From: an uncultured Clostridia bacterium
GTDB lineage: Bacteria > Bacillota > Clostridia > Oscillospirales > Acutalibacteraceae
Assembly: GCA_944384905.1 (NCBI GenBank)
Contig: CALWVE010000038.1
Span: 1 to 64,000, forward strand
Length of the DNA stretch: 64,000 bases
Direction: 5' to 3'
Part shown: positions 45,387-54,781 of the stretch, one piece after another
How positions within the stretch are numbered: position 1 is the first letter of the stretch
Layout: every line of letters begins with the position of its first letter
The notes under the pieces: model-generated
What the model saw: only the letters and a program-made list of their open reading frames with translations
Told to the model about the DNA's origin: nothing
Databases searched by the model: none
Program-made: the position numbers and the translations under genes

Positions 45387-45956
45387 ATGAAACGGGAGCC
45401 GTGGTTTACTGTGAAACTGTGGGAAGAAACCCTGGAACAGAATGTCGTGTTCAGCGGAAAAATTATCCGCACGCGCGTGGATCGCGTCCGCCTGGAAGAC
45501 GGTCGGGAATCGAGACGCGAAATCGTGGAACATCCGGGCGGCGTGTCGATTGCCGCGCTGACGGAAAACAACGAGCTTTTGATGGTTCGTCAGTTCCGCT
45601 ATGCTTACGGAAAAGTCATCACCGAGCTGCCGGCCGGTAAGCTTGAAAAGGGCGAAGATCCTTTCGAGGCCATCCGCCGCGAACAGCTGGAAGAAACCGG
45701 AACCACCGGCGAAAATTATATCTATCTGGGTGATATTTATCCCACGCCCGGCTACTGCAACGAGATCATCCGCCTGTGGGCCTGCCGCATTGCCTCTTAC
45801 GGCAGCCAGAAGCTCGACGAGGGCGAGTTCCTCGAGGTGGACCGTGTGCCGCTGGAGCGCGCCGTGGAAATGGTGATGAACAACGAAATCGAGGATTCCA
45901 AAACGCAGATCGGAATCCTGAAAACGGCGCAGCTGGTGCGCGCCGGGAAATTGTGA
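45387..45956 (+). CDS. Nudix hydrolase (ADP-ribose pyrophosphatase-like)
   Basis: A 189-residue hydrolase with the Nudix box GKLEKGEDPFEAIRREQLEETG (Gln in place of the usual hydrophobic residue after RE). The upstream EHPGGVSIAAL and RQFRYAYGKVITELPAG segments are typical of NudF/ADP-ribose pyrophosphatases. It probably clears ADP-ribose or sugar nucleotides. The start (MKREPWFTVKLWEE) has a weak ribosome site and a leader of only about 20 bases. It is cotranscribed with the lipoprotein gene 20 bp downstream. Confidence 0.85.
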   Translation: MKREPWFTVKLWEETLEQNVVFSGKIIRTRVDRVRLEDGRESRREIVEHPGGVSIAALTENNELLMVRQFRYAYGKVITELPAGKLEKGEDPFEAIRREQLEETGTTGENYIYLGDIYPTPGYCNEIIRLWACRIASYGSQKLDEGEFLEVDRVPLERAVEMVMNNEIEDSKTQIGILKTAQLVRAGKL

Positions 45957-45976
45957 GAAAAAAGGAGCTTTTCCCC

Positions 45977-46465
45977 ATGAAAAAAATCGTTTGCGTCTTG
46001 TTTGCCCTGCTGATGATCCTTTCGCTGGGCGCGTGTAAAGTGGAGCAGGCCGGTACTTCCTCTACGGGCGGCGAAACCGCTTCCGCGGTATCGGTTAACC
46101 CCGACGACTACACCGACAACCTCACGGGCCTGGCCGAGTGTTTGCAGGCTGCGGGCTATATTTCCGGCGATCCGCTGGAGATGGAGGCTTCCTTTATCGG
46201 AGCCCAAAGCGGCCGCAAATATGCGTTTATGTATAACGATTCCGCGGTGACCGTTGAAATTTACGAATATGCCGCCGATCAGGTCGATTCGGCCGAAGTG
46301 CTCAAGAGCGTAGATGAGACCGGCAAGTTCACCGTGCTTTCCACCGAAGTGGAAGCCACCCACGCCGGACGCTACCTGATGATCTATTCCGATGCTTCCG
46401 ATAAGCAAGAGAACACCGCCCGCCGCGACGCCGTGCTGGAATTGTTCAGAAACTTTGCGCAGTAA
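45977..46465 (+). CDS. Small lipoprotein of unknown function
   Basis: A 162-residue protein with signal peptide and lipobox (LSLGAC), a short Ser/Thr/Gly linker, then a compact domain (about 38-162). The domain contains LAECLQAAGYISGDPLEMEASFIGA and KYAFMYNDSAVTVEIYEYA, a pattern seen in clostridial lipoproteins without known role. An AAAGGAG site precedes the ATG. A longer upstream frame runs through the Nudix gene and is rejected. Confidence 0.65.
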   Translation: MKKIVCVLFALLMILSLGACKVEQAGTSSTGGETASAVSVNPDDYTDNLTGLAECLQAAGYISGDPLEMEASFIGAQSGRKYAFMYNDSAVTVEIYEYAADQVDSAEVLKSVDETGKFTVLSTEVEATHAGRYLMIYSDASDKQENTARRDAVLELFRNFAQ

Positions 46466-46472
46466 TGCAACC

Positions 46473-46505
46473 AAAAGCCTCTTCCGTTTGGAAGGGGCTT
46501 TTTGC
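46473..46505 (+). terminator. Terminator after the Nudix-lipoprotein unit
   Basis: Stem AAAAGCCTCTTCC/GGAAGGGGCTTTT (one G-T mismatch) with a T-run. Confidence 0.85.
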
Positions 46506-46612
46506 TGTTTGTGTGACCGGGAAAAGATGCGGTCAGACAATACACAGCACAGAAGATCGGGAAATTACAGCCGCCATGTAATAGAATAACAGCAAGACAA
46601 GGGAGGGATAAG

Positions 46613-47518
46613 ATGAACTGGATTACCGGAATGCAAAGAGCGATCGATTATATCGAAGATCACCTGACGGAAACCCTTGATTACGAAACCGTTGCGGCGC
46701 AAAGTTTTTCATCAAGCTATCATTTTCAGCGTGTATTTCACATTCTTTGCGGTTTTACCGTCGGCGAGTATATCCGCAATCGAAGGCTGTCGCTTGCCGG
46801 AATGGAACTGGCATCGGGCGAGGCCAAGGTTTTGGACGTTGCGCTGAAATACGGGTATGAAAGTCCGGATAGCTTTGCAAAAGCGTTTCAGAAATTTCAT
46901 GGCGTTTTACCGTCACAGGCTCGAAGCAATCGGGATCATCTTAAATTTTTCTCCCGCCTTGTACTGAAAATTTCATTGGAAGGTGGCAGTGTTATGGATT
47001 ACAAAGTGGAAAAGAAACCGGAAATGACCTTTGTCGGCTATAAGAAAAGATTTTCCGGCACACCGGCCGAACGCATGGAGCAGGAAGCTGATTTTTATGT
47101 ATCTACCCGTGTGAATCAGTATCTTCTAAAGGGTATGTCGTATGATTGCGATACGGGCTACAACATCATGCGTGGATTTGATGATGAAGGATACGATTTT
47201 TACATTGCTTCCGTTTTGGATGAACGGATGACCGATCATCTGGATGAAGAGCTTGGCGAGGACGCAAATCGATTTGAGAAGGTCGTGGTTCCGGCCGCAA
47301 CGTATGTGGTTTGTGAAACCGAAAGAACAAGATACCCTACCGAAGTGTTTGAGGAACTTCGCAGAAAAGTAGTCAGCGAATGGATTCCGTCTTCGGGCTA
47401 TGAATTGGCCGATACGCCCGAAATTTCAGTATACCACTGGTTCTATAAACACGGGGATGCGAAAGTAAATGATTCGCGCTATATCGAACTATGGATTCCG
47501 ATCACAAAATGTAAATAA
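46613..47518 (+). CDS. AraC-family regulator with GyrI-like effector domain
   Basis: A 301-residue regulator. The N-terminal AraC double helix-turn-helix (about 8-105: ETVAAQSFSSSYHFQRVF, then DVALKYGYESPDSFAKAFQKFHGVLP) is followed by a GyrI-like/BmrR-type small-molecule-binding domain (about 125-300). This Rob/YdeE-like architecture usually senses hydrophobic drugs or toxins and controls efflux or detoxification genes. No target is adjacent. A GGGAGGG site precedes the ATG. Confidence 0.85.
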   Translation: MNWITGMQRAIDYIEDHLTETLDYETVAAQSFSSSYHFQRVFHILCGFTVGEYIRNRRLSLAGMELASGEAKVLDVALKYGYESPDSFAKAFQKFHGVLPSQARSNRDHLKFFSRLVLKISLEGGSVMDYKVEKKPEMTFVGYKKRFSGTPAERMEQEADFYVSTRVNQYLLKGMSYDCDTGYNIMRGFDDEGYDFYIASVLDERMTDHLDEELGEDANRFEKVVVPAATYVVCETERTRYPTEVFEELRRKVVSEWIPSSGYELADTPEISVYHWFYKHGDAKVNDSRYIELWIPITKCK

Positions 47519-47523
47519 CGGCA

Positions 47524-47551
47524 AAGCCGTCCGATTTTCTTCGGGCGGCTT
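47524..47551 (+). terminator. Terminator after the AraC-family gene
   Basis: Stem AAGCCGTCCG/CGGGCGGCTT (one G-T pair) followed by ATCTTTATTT. Confidence 0.75.
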
Positions 47552-47581
47552 ATCTTTATTTGTAATTTGTAAGCGGCAGTT

Positions 47582-47846
47582 TAGCGGAAGGGGAAACCCC
47601 TCCCAGCGCGTGGGTTTCCCCTCGAAAACAGTCCCCGGACTGTTTTCTCACCCCATCCTGCGCTTTTGGAGGCAAAGAGTTCCGCTCTCTGCGGAGAGCG
47701 GCCAAAGGCGCTGCCTTTGGAAACCGCCACCTTTTGAAAAAGGTGGACGAAAACTTTAACGTTTGTATACCACGCTTCTGTCGCGTGACTTGAGCTTTTA
47801 AATAAAATTTGGCTTATCCGTGACGTATCCAGTGCCGAACCGGCAC
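47582..47846 (+). repeat. Hairpin-chain repeat R10
   Basis: Chain GGGGAAACCC/GGGTTTCCCC, GAAAACAGTCC/GGACTGTTTTC, GCTCTC/GAGAGC, CCAAAGGC/GCCTTTGG, CCACCTTTT/AAGGTGG, ACTTTAACGTTTGTA, then the tail and the outer palindrome GTGCCGAACCGGCAC (47832-47846). It mixes the R3 version of the first two hairpins with the R1 version of the last three. Confidence 0.9.
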
Positions 47847-47860
47847 AAAATGACAGCAAA

Positions 47861-47887
47861 AAGCCCCTTCCAAAACGGAAGGGGCTT
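47861..47887 (-). terminator. Terminator after the beta-mannosidase gene
   Basis: An 11-bp perfect stem AAGCCCCTTCC/GGAAGGGGCTT with a T-rich run on the minus strand. Confidence 0.88.
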
Positions 47888-47898
47888 TCCTGATTCTT

Positions 47899-50331
47899 TT
47901 ATCGGATATCGTAAATGCTGCGGGCTTTGAAGGTATGTCCTTCGCCGCGCAGAATGCGTACGGTCTTGGTGTCGCCGTTGAGATCAAAGAAGTTGTCTTC
48001 CAGCACAACGTCGCCGTCTTCGCATACCAGTTCCACGCTGCCGGCATAGGCGCTGGCCGAAACGGTCACTTCGTCGCCGTCCACCATCACCTGCAGGTGC
48101 GGGTCTTTGTATTCGAAATGCTTGGGCGCACAGAACAGCGCAGTTCCGTCGGATACCAGATGGCCGCCGATCCACAGTTCATAGGCCACATAGTTGCGGT
48201 GCAGGTCGGCTTCGGGGAATTCATGCTCGTCCAGCCACACGGCCGAGAGCGCCGGTACCGTGACAGTATCTTCGCCGCCGGTGACGATTCCGCCGCCGGG
48301 CGTGCGCAGTGTCCAGCGCACAACGGCCTCCACATCTTCGCGCGTTTCGTTCGAAACATTCAGCTTGAACGATTTGCGGATGCGGCTGCGGAATTCGGAG
48401 TTGACGTTTGTATCCTGCGTCAGCTCGCCTTCTTCACAGCACGAAAGCAGAACCGGTGCAAAGAATTTCTTTGCGGCATAATGCAGCGCTTTCCAGCGGC
48501 CGTAATAATCGATCGAAGCCCACGAGGCAACCGGCCAGCAGTCGTTGAGCTGCCAGTAGATCGCGCCCATGCAGCGGCCGCGGTAGCGGCGCCAATGCTC
48601 CACGCCGTAGCGGATGGCTTTAGCCTGCAACAGCTGCGAAGCATACAGCATCGTATCGAAATCGCCGGGATAGCGGAACGTCTGCGCCAGGTAGTTCATG
48701 ATCTTGCCGTTGGCCGCGTTGTTGCGCTGATGCTTTTCCATAATATAGGAGAAGATATTGCGGTCTTCGGGCAGGGTAAATGTTTCTACCGTTTTAAGGC
48801 ATGGGAACGACTGGAAGCCGAACTCGCTGGCATAGCGGAAGAAGAATTTGCGGTATTCGGTAAACGGCTTGTTGCCGTGCCATACATCCCAGTAATGCAC
48901 GTCGCCGCGGTTGGGACCGTTGGGATCGTCGAATCCGCCGCCAGAAGACGGGGAAGCCGGCCAGTAGAACGTATCGGGATCGTACTGATGCAGAACCTGC
49001 GGCAGGATGTATTCATACATTTTAATGTAATCGGCAGCCTGTGCGTGCGTGCAGCCGTATTCGCGTACATCCACGAACATTTCCATCTCGTTGTTGCCGC
49101 ACCACAAACCCAGCGAGGGATGATGGCGCAGGCGGCGGATGTTGTCGATAAATTCCGCGCGGATGTTGGCTTCAAATTCGGGCGTCAGGTTGTAAACGGC
49201 GCAGGCGAACATGAAGTCCTGCCAGACCAGCAGGCCGGCTTCGTCGCAGGCGTCGTAGAACCAGTCATCGGGATAATAGCCGCCGCCCCAGACACGAATC
49301 GCGTTGAAATTCGCGGCTTTGCAGTCGGCGATCAGCGCGCGGGTGCGCTCGGGGGTGATATTGGCAAAGATGTTGTCTTCGGGAATGTAATCCGCGCCCA
49401 TGGCAAAAATGGAAACGCCGTTGACGCAGGTTTCAAAGCTTTCGCCCCACTGGTCTTTTTCGCGCTTCATCGTGACGGTGCGCAGACCGATACGGGCGCT
49501 CCAGGTATCCTGTTCTTTCCCGTCGCAGGAAAGCACGGCTTCCACCTTATAAAGCGGCTGTTCGCCGTAGCCGTTCGGCCACCAGAGCTGCGGGTTTTCC
49601 ACAACAATCGGCTCGCCTGTGGAAACAAACGTGGTTCCGTCGGGCGCCGTCACGGTATAGGAGCAGGTCAGTTCCCCGGCGGCATAGCTTTCGGTTTCGG
49701 GTGAAAAAGTCAGCGTTACCTTGCCGTTTTCGTGCTTTTGGCGAACATGGACACTCACCAGACGGGCGCGGTCAACCGCAAGCAGGGAGATATTCCGCCA
49801 GATGCCGGCGTCGGGCAGACGCGGGCCCCAGTCCCAGCCGAACATGCAGTGCGCCTTGCGCAGCAGCGGGAAGCCTTCCATGGCGTCGGGCGTGCCGCCG
49901 GCGGGATCGGCTTCATAGCGCTCACGAATGGTGCGCGTGGGGGAATGGAAATAGACGGTGATTTCATTTTCACCGGGGGTTACGAGCGGCAGAACATCGC
50001 GCACCCAGATGCGGTGCATGTTGTCGCACGAAAAAACGGATTTCCCGTTGATGCTTACATCGGCAACGGTGTCGAGTCCCTCACACTGAAGCAGCAGCAC
50101 ACTGCCGGCGCAGTCTTCCGGGGAAAGGGTAAACGTGCGGGAAAAGATGTAGTCGTGTTCCATCATGGCCAGCGCCTGATCTTCGTTGTCGCGCCAATAG
50201 GGATTTTCCATGGCGCTGGCACGCAGGTAGGCGGCGTAAACCGAGCCGGGAACCTGTGCTTCAAGCGAGGGTTCGGCTCCGTCGGCGCGGCAAAGCTGCC
50301 AAAGGCCATTAAGAGAAATTGTTTTCATCAT
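47899..50331 (-). CDS. Beta-mannosidase (GH2)
   Basis: An 810-residue retaining enzyme that releases mannose from the non-reducing end of beta-mannans or N-glycan cores. N-terminal GH2 sugar-binding and sandwich domains (MFGWDWGPRLPDAGIWR is a beta-mannosidase hallmark) precede the barrel. The acid/base Glu is in LWCGNNEMEMF and the nucleophile Glu is in ASEFGFQSFP. It has no signal peptide, so it is cytoplasmic, like the GH38 enzyme. The ATG that follows GGAG by 7 bases is used; 54 upstream in-frame codons have no ribosome site. Confidence 0.92.
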   Translation of the reverse strand: MMKTISLNGLWQLCRADGAEPSLEAQVPGSVYAAYLRASAMENPYWRDNEDQALAMMEHDYIFSRTFTLSPEDCAGSVLLLQCEGLDTVADVSINGKSVFSCDNMHRIWVRDVLPLVTPGENEITVYFHSPTRTIRERYEADPAGGTPDAMEGFPLLRKAHCMFGWDWGPRLPDAGIWRNISLLAVDRARLVSVHVRQKHENGKVTLTFSPETESYAAGELTCSYTVTAPDGTTFVSTGEPIVVENPQLWWPNGYGEQPLYKVEAVLSCDGKEQDTWSARIGLRTVTMKREKDQWGESFETCVNGVSIFAMGADYIPEDNIFANITPERTRALIADCKAANFNAIRVWGGGYYPDDWFYDACDEAGLLVWQDFMFACAVYNLTPEFEANIRAEFIDNIRRLRHHPSLGLWCGNNEMEMFVDVREYGCTHAQAADYIKMYEYILPQVLHQYDPDTFYWPASPSSGGGFDDPNGPNRGDVHYWDVWHGNKPFTEYRKFFFRYASEFGFQSFPCLKTVETFTLPEDRNIFSYIMEKHQRNNAANGKIMNYLAQTFRYPGDFDTMLYASQLLQAKAIRYGVEHWRRYRGRCMGAIYWQLNDCWPVASWASIDYYGRWKALHYAAKKFFAPVLLSCCEEGELTQDTNVNSEFRSRIRKSFKLNVSNETREDVEAVVRWTLRTPGGGIVTGGEDTVTVPALSAVWLDEHEFPEADLHRNYVAYELWIGGHLVSDGTALFCAPKHFEYKDPHLQVMVDGDEVTVSASAYAGSVELVCEDGDVVLEDNFFDLNGDTKTVRILRGEGHTFKARSIYDIR

Positions 50332-50409
50332 GATACAACTCCATTTTTTAATTGATAAAATGATCGTTTTCTTGTGGAAAACGGGAGAAACTGAAAATAT
50401 ATACATGTG

Positions 50410-50735
50410 GTGCCGAACCGGCACTGGATACGTCGCGGGCAAGCAAAAATGAAATTGATTGCCCAAGTCACGCGGCACAAGCTTGATGTACAAACGGAAA
50501 AAGTTTTACTCGATTTTTTTCAAAAAATCGTGGGGTCGAGGGGCAAAGCCCTCGGCGCGCCCCGCAGGGCGCGAAATTCTTTTGCGTCATGAAACGCAGG
50601 AAAGGGTGAAAAAACAGTCCAGTGGACTGTTTTGAGGGGAAACCCTCGTCGGGGGTTTCCCCTGCTTGTGACCGGCACCTACGCAACAGCTACGAGCCGC
50701 TTTCTTCTCCGGGGGTTCCCTGGCAGCGGTTCGCC
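50410..50735 (-). repeat. Hairpin-chain repeat R11
   Basis: Outer palindrome GTGCCGAACCGGCAC (50410-50424), short tail, then a minus-oriented chain nearly identical to that of R2: CGATTTTTT/AAAAAATCG, GGGGC/GCCCT, GCGCCCC/GGGCGCG, ACAGTCC/GGACTGT, GGGGAAACCC/GGGTTTCCCC. It ends shortly before the lipoprotein gene's stop codon. Confidence 0.9.
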
Positions 50736-50738
50736 GCG

Positions 50739-52058
50739 TTATCCGCGGATGACCAGCACAGACCATTCCCCCCGCTGGAACGATGGATAATAGCTGGATG
50801 CCCCCAGATACAGCACGATATTTTCGTCGCTGCCAAAAGAACGGGTGGGATACACCAGCGTAATAAAGGACTGTTCGGCGTCTTTTTGCGCCTGATAAAT
50901 TGCCTGCAATCCGTCGAGCGTGGTGGCCACACAGCCTTCATACGGGTACAAAAGCAGGGAATCGTCCGTACATTTGACGGGCGAATACGTCCACGTGTGA
51001 TCCTGCGCCATCATTTCATCGGTAATCAGAAAATAGGCGTAACTGACCAGACCGGGCGTGTCGGGCGTGGGATCGTCCCAGGTGGCGTCTACCTGATACC
51101 AGTTGCCGCCCAGCTGGACGGCGTTCCAGGCGTGATTGACACCGCCCGCCGTTCCGGTAATGCGCACGCAGGGAATATGCAGCGCGTCCATAAACAGCAG
51201 GAACGCTTTGGAATAGCCGTCGCAAACGGCTTTGCCGTCTACCAATACGCCGGTGGCGTCATAAGGAGACTCGCTCTCCAGATCGTAGGCAGTGTTTAAA
51301 ACAATATAATCGTGAATGGCGCGAACCTGATCGGCGGCGCTCATTTCATCGGTGATGTGCGTATTCAGAATGGTATTGAGATTGCGATAGGCCGCCTGCT
51401 CTTTTTCTGTGAGATATTCCGTGTTGCCGGAAAGCAGCGCGGTCTTCAGCGCAAAATTGGCGTTGCGGGTGATTTTGTAGCGGAAATAGTAGCCGTTGCT
51501 ATAAACCACGGCGTGGGTCATCTTGATAGAATCCAGTCCCGGGAACAGCTGCGCGTACTCTTCGGCTGTATGTGCATATTCCGGAGAAGAAACGAATACG
51601 CCGAAATCAACATACTGATCGACCACCATCTGATAAAAATAGCGGTTGGCTTCTCTTTCGCTGGTTTGCGGCGTCTGGCTCAACTGTAAATCGCGCTTAT
51701 CTTCCGCGTGTTTCACAATTTCCTCGATGGGGGAAAGTTCGCCTTCGGGTTCAGAGATTTCGGAAGAAGGCGAAAAAGGTTCTTCCCAGGAAGAGGATGT
51801 CTCGGGTTCGGAAGAGTCAGGCTCTTCTACAGAGGAATCTGAAGATTCGGGCGCGGCAGAAACCTCGGGCTGCTTTTCAACAGAGCCGGATGAAGTTTCT
51901 CCCGTTTGAGAAGAAACTTCATTTTGAGAAGACCCCTGCGAAGACGACGAAGAAGAAACCGGAGGGCGGCTTTCAGAGCCGGGCCCGGTTCGGCAGGCTG
52001 TGCAGAAAAACAACAGCATTGCTGCCGCCGCCAGCAGGCGGAAACAGGTTTCTTTCAT
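50739..52058 (-). CDS. Transglutaminase-like lipoprotein
   Basis: A 439-residue surface protein with a lipoprotein signal (FFCTAC), about 90 residues of Ser/Glu/Pro linker, and a transglutaminase/protease-like core. The catalytic triad motifs are GKAVCDGYSKAF (Cys), GGVNHAWNAV (His) and VDATWDDP (Asp). Such proteins may cross-link or cleave wall or surface peptides. The C-terminal about 80 residues form an extra domain. AAAAGGAG precedes the ATG. It lies 43 bp after the gene at 52102-52707, in one unit. Confidence 0.85.
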   Translation of the reverse strand: MKETCFRLLAAAAMLLFFCTACRTGPGSESRPPVSSSSSSQGSSQNEVSSQTGETSSGSVEKQPEVSAAPESSDSSVEEPDSSEPETSSSWEEPFSPSSEISEPEGELSPIEEIVKHAEDKRDLQLSQTPQTSEREANRYFYQMVVDQYVDFGVFVSSPEYAHTAEEYAQLFPGLDSIKMTHAVVYSNGYYFRYKITRNANFALKTALLSGNTEYLTEKEQAAYRNLNTILNTHITDEMSAADQVRAIHDYIVLNTAYDLESESPYDATGVLVDGKAVCDGYSKAFLLFMDALHIPCVRITGTAGGVNHAWNAVQLGGNWYQVDATWDDPTPDTPGLVSYAYFLITDEMMAQDHTWTYSPVKCTDDSLLLYPYEGCVATTLDGLQAIYQAQKDAEQSFITLVYPTRSFGSDENIVLYLGASSYYPSFQRGEWSVLVIRG

Positions 52059-52101
52059 GAAATGATATCTCCTTTTTTCAAACGCCGGGCCTATCTCCCG
52101 G

Positions 52102-52707
52102 TCAATTCACGAACAGGCCGGCGGGAAAATCCGCGGGCATTTTTTCATCCATATGCAGAAGCAGGCAAACGATGCTTCCGTCAGGGGGTAAAGTGTCTTG
52201 CGATTCTTCCATAGAAATTTCAGCCAGTGCGTCCTGCAAGGCGGTAATGGCCAGCGGATCGTGAACCGGCTTAACGGTGTACCGCGTGTCTCCATCTAAA
52301 AAGGAAGCGGCGGCCGGCGAAACCGAAGCCAGACGAGCGGCAAGCTGCTGCGCCTGCTCATTGGTCTCACACCGAACGAAAGGTAAATTCAGATTTTGGG
52401 GTTCGTCAGCGGTTTCTGCGTTTCCCAAGCGGACAGCCAAGCCCAAAAAGGAACCGGCCGGGCCGTTTGACTCACATAAATAGAACCCGGGGGTGCGGTC
52501 GCGCACCAGCAGGGGCAAAATTTCTTCAAAAGACAGGGGATTTTGTGCGCGTTTGTCGATATGGCGTACCAGATTTTGCGGGTCTGCGTTGTAATAAGCC
52601 GCCCGGCGCACCGGATCGGCCAGAGAAGACGGCATAAAGCACAGCCGCTGTACATCGGCGGCGCGCACATGCAGCCGGCAAAAAGGGGAAATCAAGGGCA
52701 AATTCAT
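52102..52707 (-). CDS. Hypothetical protein
   Basis: A 201-residue soluble protein with no signal peptide or membrane segment. It has Leu/Ala-rich helices and a GFYLCESNGPAGSFLGLAVR strand region. I do not recognise the family. A longer frame begins at a TTG, but that TTG is part of the -35 of the promoter, so the ATG after TCGGAG (MNLPLISPFCRLH) is chosen. It is the first gene of a two-gene unit with the transglutaminase-like lipoprotein. Confidence 0.6.
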   Translation of the reverse strand: MNLPLISPFCRLHVRAADVQRLCFMPSSLADPVRRAAYYNADPQNLVRHIDKRAQNPLSFEEILPLLVRDRTPGFYLCESNGPAGSFLGLAVRLGNAETADEPQNLNLPFVRCETNEQAQQLAARLASVSPAAASFLDGDTRYTVKPVHDPLAITALQDALAEISMEESQDTLPPDGSIVCLLLHMDEKMPADFPAGLFVN

Positions 52708-52762
52708 CAGCTCCGATACCCGGCCGCTATTAAAGAAAGCCGGGGTGGGTTTAGTTACTTTT

Positions 52763-52791
52763 ATTGTAAGGTTATTTTTTGCCTCCGTCAA
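52763..52791 (-). promoter_or_regulatory. Promoter of the hypothetical-transglutaminase unit
   Basis: On the minus strand: TTGACG, 17 bases, TACAAT. It decides the start of the first gene, because an upstream TTG frame overlaps it. Confidence 0.75.
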
Positions 52792-52935
52792 CCGAAAATA
52801 ACAGGAAAAACAAAAAAATATGCGAAATCGTTCGTCTGCTCAGGTAATGCACGCGGCTTTTTCACACAGCGTTCACATTACCTCCGTAAAATGAAATGAA
52901 AATGATGCAGACGTACGAATTTTCTCGAAATGCAC

Positions 52936-52964
52936 TTGCAACATTTGTCTATTTGTGCTATTAT
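52936..52964 (+). promoter_or_regulatory. Promoter of the Gld-like ABC operon
   Basis: TTGCAA, 17 bases, TATTAT with an extended TGC; the leader is about 85 bases. Confidence 0.7.
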
Positions 52965-53053
52965 CAAACCGTCGCTTTGCGCACCGGCTGTTTTTTCTGC
53001 ACAACCCAGGCCGGTTGACGTACAGAACGTAACAACACAGGAGGGAACACACC

Positions 53054-54058
53054 ATGATCGAGGTCAAAAACCTCACAAAGCGCTACGGTTCGAACGTCGC
53101 TTTGGATAACGTCAGCTTTACCGTTGACGAAGGCACCATTCTGGGCTTTCTGGGCCCCAACGGCGCCGGTAAATCAACGGCCATGAACATTATTACGGGC
53201 TATCTTTCCGCTACGGAAGGCTCTGTAACCGTGAGCGGTTACAACACGCTGGACAACCCCAACGAAGTCAAGCGCCTGATCGGCTATCTGCCTGAAATCC
53301 CGCCGCTGTATGTGGATATGACGGTAGAAGAATATCTGAACTTTATGTATGATCTGAAAAAGGTCAAGCTGCCGCGCAAAGATCATATTAAAGAGATCTG
53401 TGAACTTACGAAAATTTCGCATGTTTACAAGCGTTTGATCGGTAACCTTTCCAAAGGTTATCGTCAGCGTGTCGGCATTGCGCAGGCGCTTCTGGGCAAT
53501 CCGCCCGTGCTGATTCTGGACGAACCTACGGTTGGTCTGGACCCGAAGCAGATTATCGAAATCCGCGAACTGGTGACCCGCCTGGGCCGCAACCACACGA
53601 TCATCCTCAGCTCGCATATCCTTTCCGAAATTCAGGCTGTCTGTGAGCGCGTGATTATTATCAACAACGGCCGCCTGGTAGCAGACGGCAAAACGGATAC
53701 GCTGGCTCATGAACTTTCGGCCGACCACCGCCTGATCGCCCGCATCAGCGGACCGGAAGACGAAGTGCTGCATGCCGTTCGCGCGCTGGGCCATGTTGTG
53801 GACGTTACGTCTTACGGCAAAAAGGAAACCGGCGTGTATGAATACATCATCGAATGCGATATGGATTACGATATCCGGCGCGATCTGTTTGCCCTGTTGG
53901 CTCGCAAGGGCTGGCCGCTGATGCTGCTGCGCAGCACAGAACTGACGCTGGAAGACATCTTCCTGCAGATTACCAGCAGCGACGCCTCGTTTATTGAACA
54001 CCCGGCCGCCGATGAACCGGATGAAGAGCCGGCGGGCGACGAAAAGAAGGAGGCATAA
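53054..54058 (+). CDS. ABC transporter ATPase (GldA-like)
   Basis: A 334-residue ATPase with Walker A GPNGAGKST, signature LSKGYRQRVGIAQAL and Walker B VLILDEPTVGLDP. It has a C-terminal regulatory region ending in an acidic Asp/Glu tail. It energises the permease encoded next. The four-gene arrangement (ATPase, ABC-2 permease, GldG-like, DUF4340) matches the gldAFG cluster known from gliding Bacteroidetes, which also occurs in non-gliding bacteria with unknown substrate. AGGAGGG precedes the ATG. Confidence 0.9.
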   Translation: MIEVKNLTKRYGSNVALDNVSFTVDEGTILGFLGPNGAGKSTAMNIITGYLSATEGSVTVSGYNTLDNPNEVKRLIGYLPEIPPLYVDMTVEEYLNFMYDLKKVKLPRKDHIKEICELTKISHVYKRLIGNLSKGYRQRVGIAQALLGNPPVLILDEPTVGLDPKQIIEIRELVTRLGRNHTIILSSHILSEIQAVCERVIIINNGRLVADGKTDTLAHELSADHRLIARISGPEDEVLHAVRALGHVVDVTSYGKKETGVYEYIIECDMDYDIRRDLFALLARKGWPLMLLRSTELTLEDIFLQITSSDASFIEHPAADEPDEEPAGDEKKEA

Positions 54059-54061
54059 ACT

Positions 54062-54766
54062 ATGCTGGCAATTGCAAAAAGAGAATTCAAGGCGTTCTTT
54101 TCTTCGCCGATCGGCTATGTGTGCGTAGCCGTTATTCTGGCGCTGTATGGCTTTTTTTACTATCAGGCGCTCAGCTTCCATTCCACCGATTATCTGACGA
54201 ACGTGTTCAGCACGATGACGGGCTATTCGCTGTTCATCATTCCGCTGATTACGATGCGCTCGTTCAGTGAAGACCGCAAAAACAAGACGGACCAGGCGCT
54301 GCTCACCGCTCCGGTGAACGTTTCGTCTATTGTTTTGGGCAAATTCCTGGCCTGCTTCTCCGTTTATTTCATCGCCATGACGATGACGCTCGTTCCCGTT
54401 GTGCTGATGTCCACGTTCTCCACGCCGCCGTGGGGCGTGGTGTTCGGCAACTATATCGCTTCGCTGCTGTGCGGCGCGGCCATGATGTCGATCGGTATCT
54501 ACATTTCCAGCCTGACGACCAGCCAGATCATCGCGGCAGTCGGTACGCTGGTAGCCGCCATCCTGCTCACCATGATCGATACGCTGGGCAGCGCGGTCAG
54601 TGTGGAATTTGTACAGAAGGTAATCAACTGGATCTCCTTTAACGCCCGCTATTATACGTTTACCCAGGGCGTGTTTGATATCCCCGGCGTGGTGTATTTC
54701 ATCAGTCTGTGCGGTGTGTTTGTGTTCCTTACGGCCCGCAAGATTGAAAGCCGCCGCTGGAACTAA
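54062..54766 (+). CDS. ABC-2 type permease (GldF-like)
   Basis: A 234-residue protein with six predicted membrane segments. The first is at about 15-38, then about 55-75, 95-125, 130-160, 165-190 and 205-225. It starts MLAIAKREFKAFFSSPIGYV, typical of GldF-type ABC-2 permeases, with the RSFSEDRKNKTDQALLTAPV cytoplasmic segment. It starts 3 bp after the ATPase gene. Confidence 0.88.
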   Translation: MLAIAKREFKAFFSSPIGYVCVAVILALYGFFYYQALSFHSTDYLTNVFSTMTGYSLFIIPLITMRSFSEDRKNKTDQALLTAPVNVSSIVLGKFLACFSVYFIAMTMTLVPVVLMSTFSTPPWGVVFGNYIASLLCGAAMMSIGIYISSLTTSQIIAAVGTLVAAILLTMIDTLGSAVSVEFVQKVINWISFNARYYTFTQGVFDIPGVVYFISLCGVFVFLTARKIESRRWN

Positions 54767-54781
54767 TGGAGGGCTTGACCA

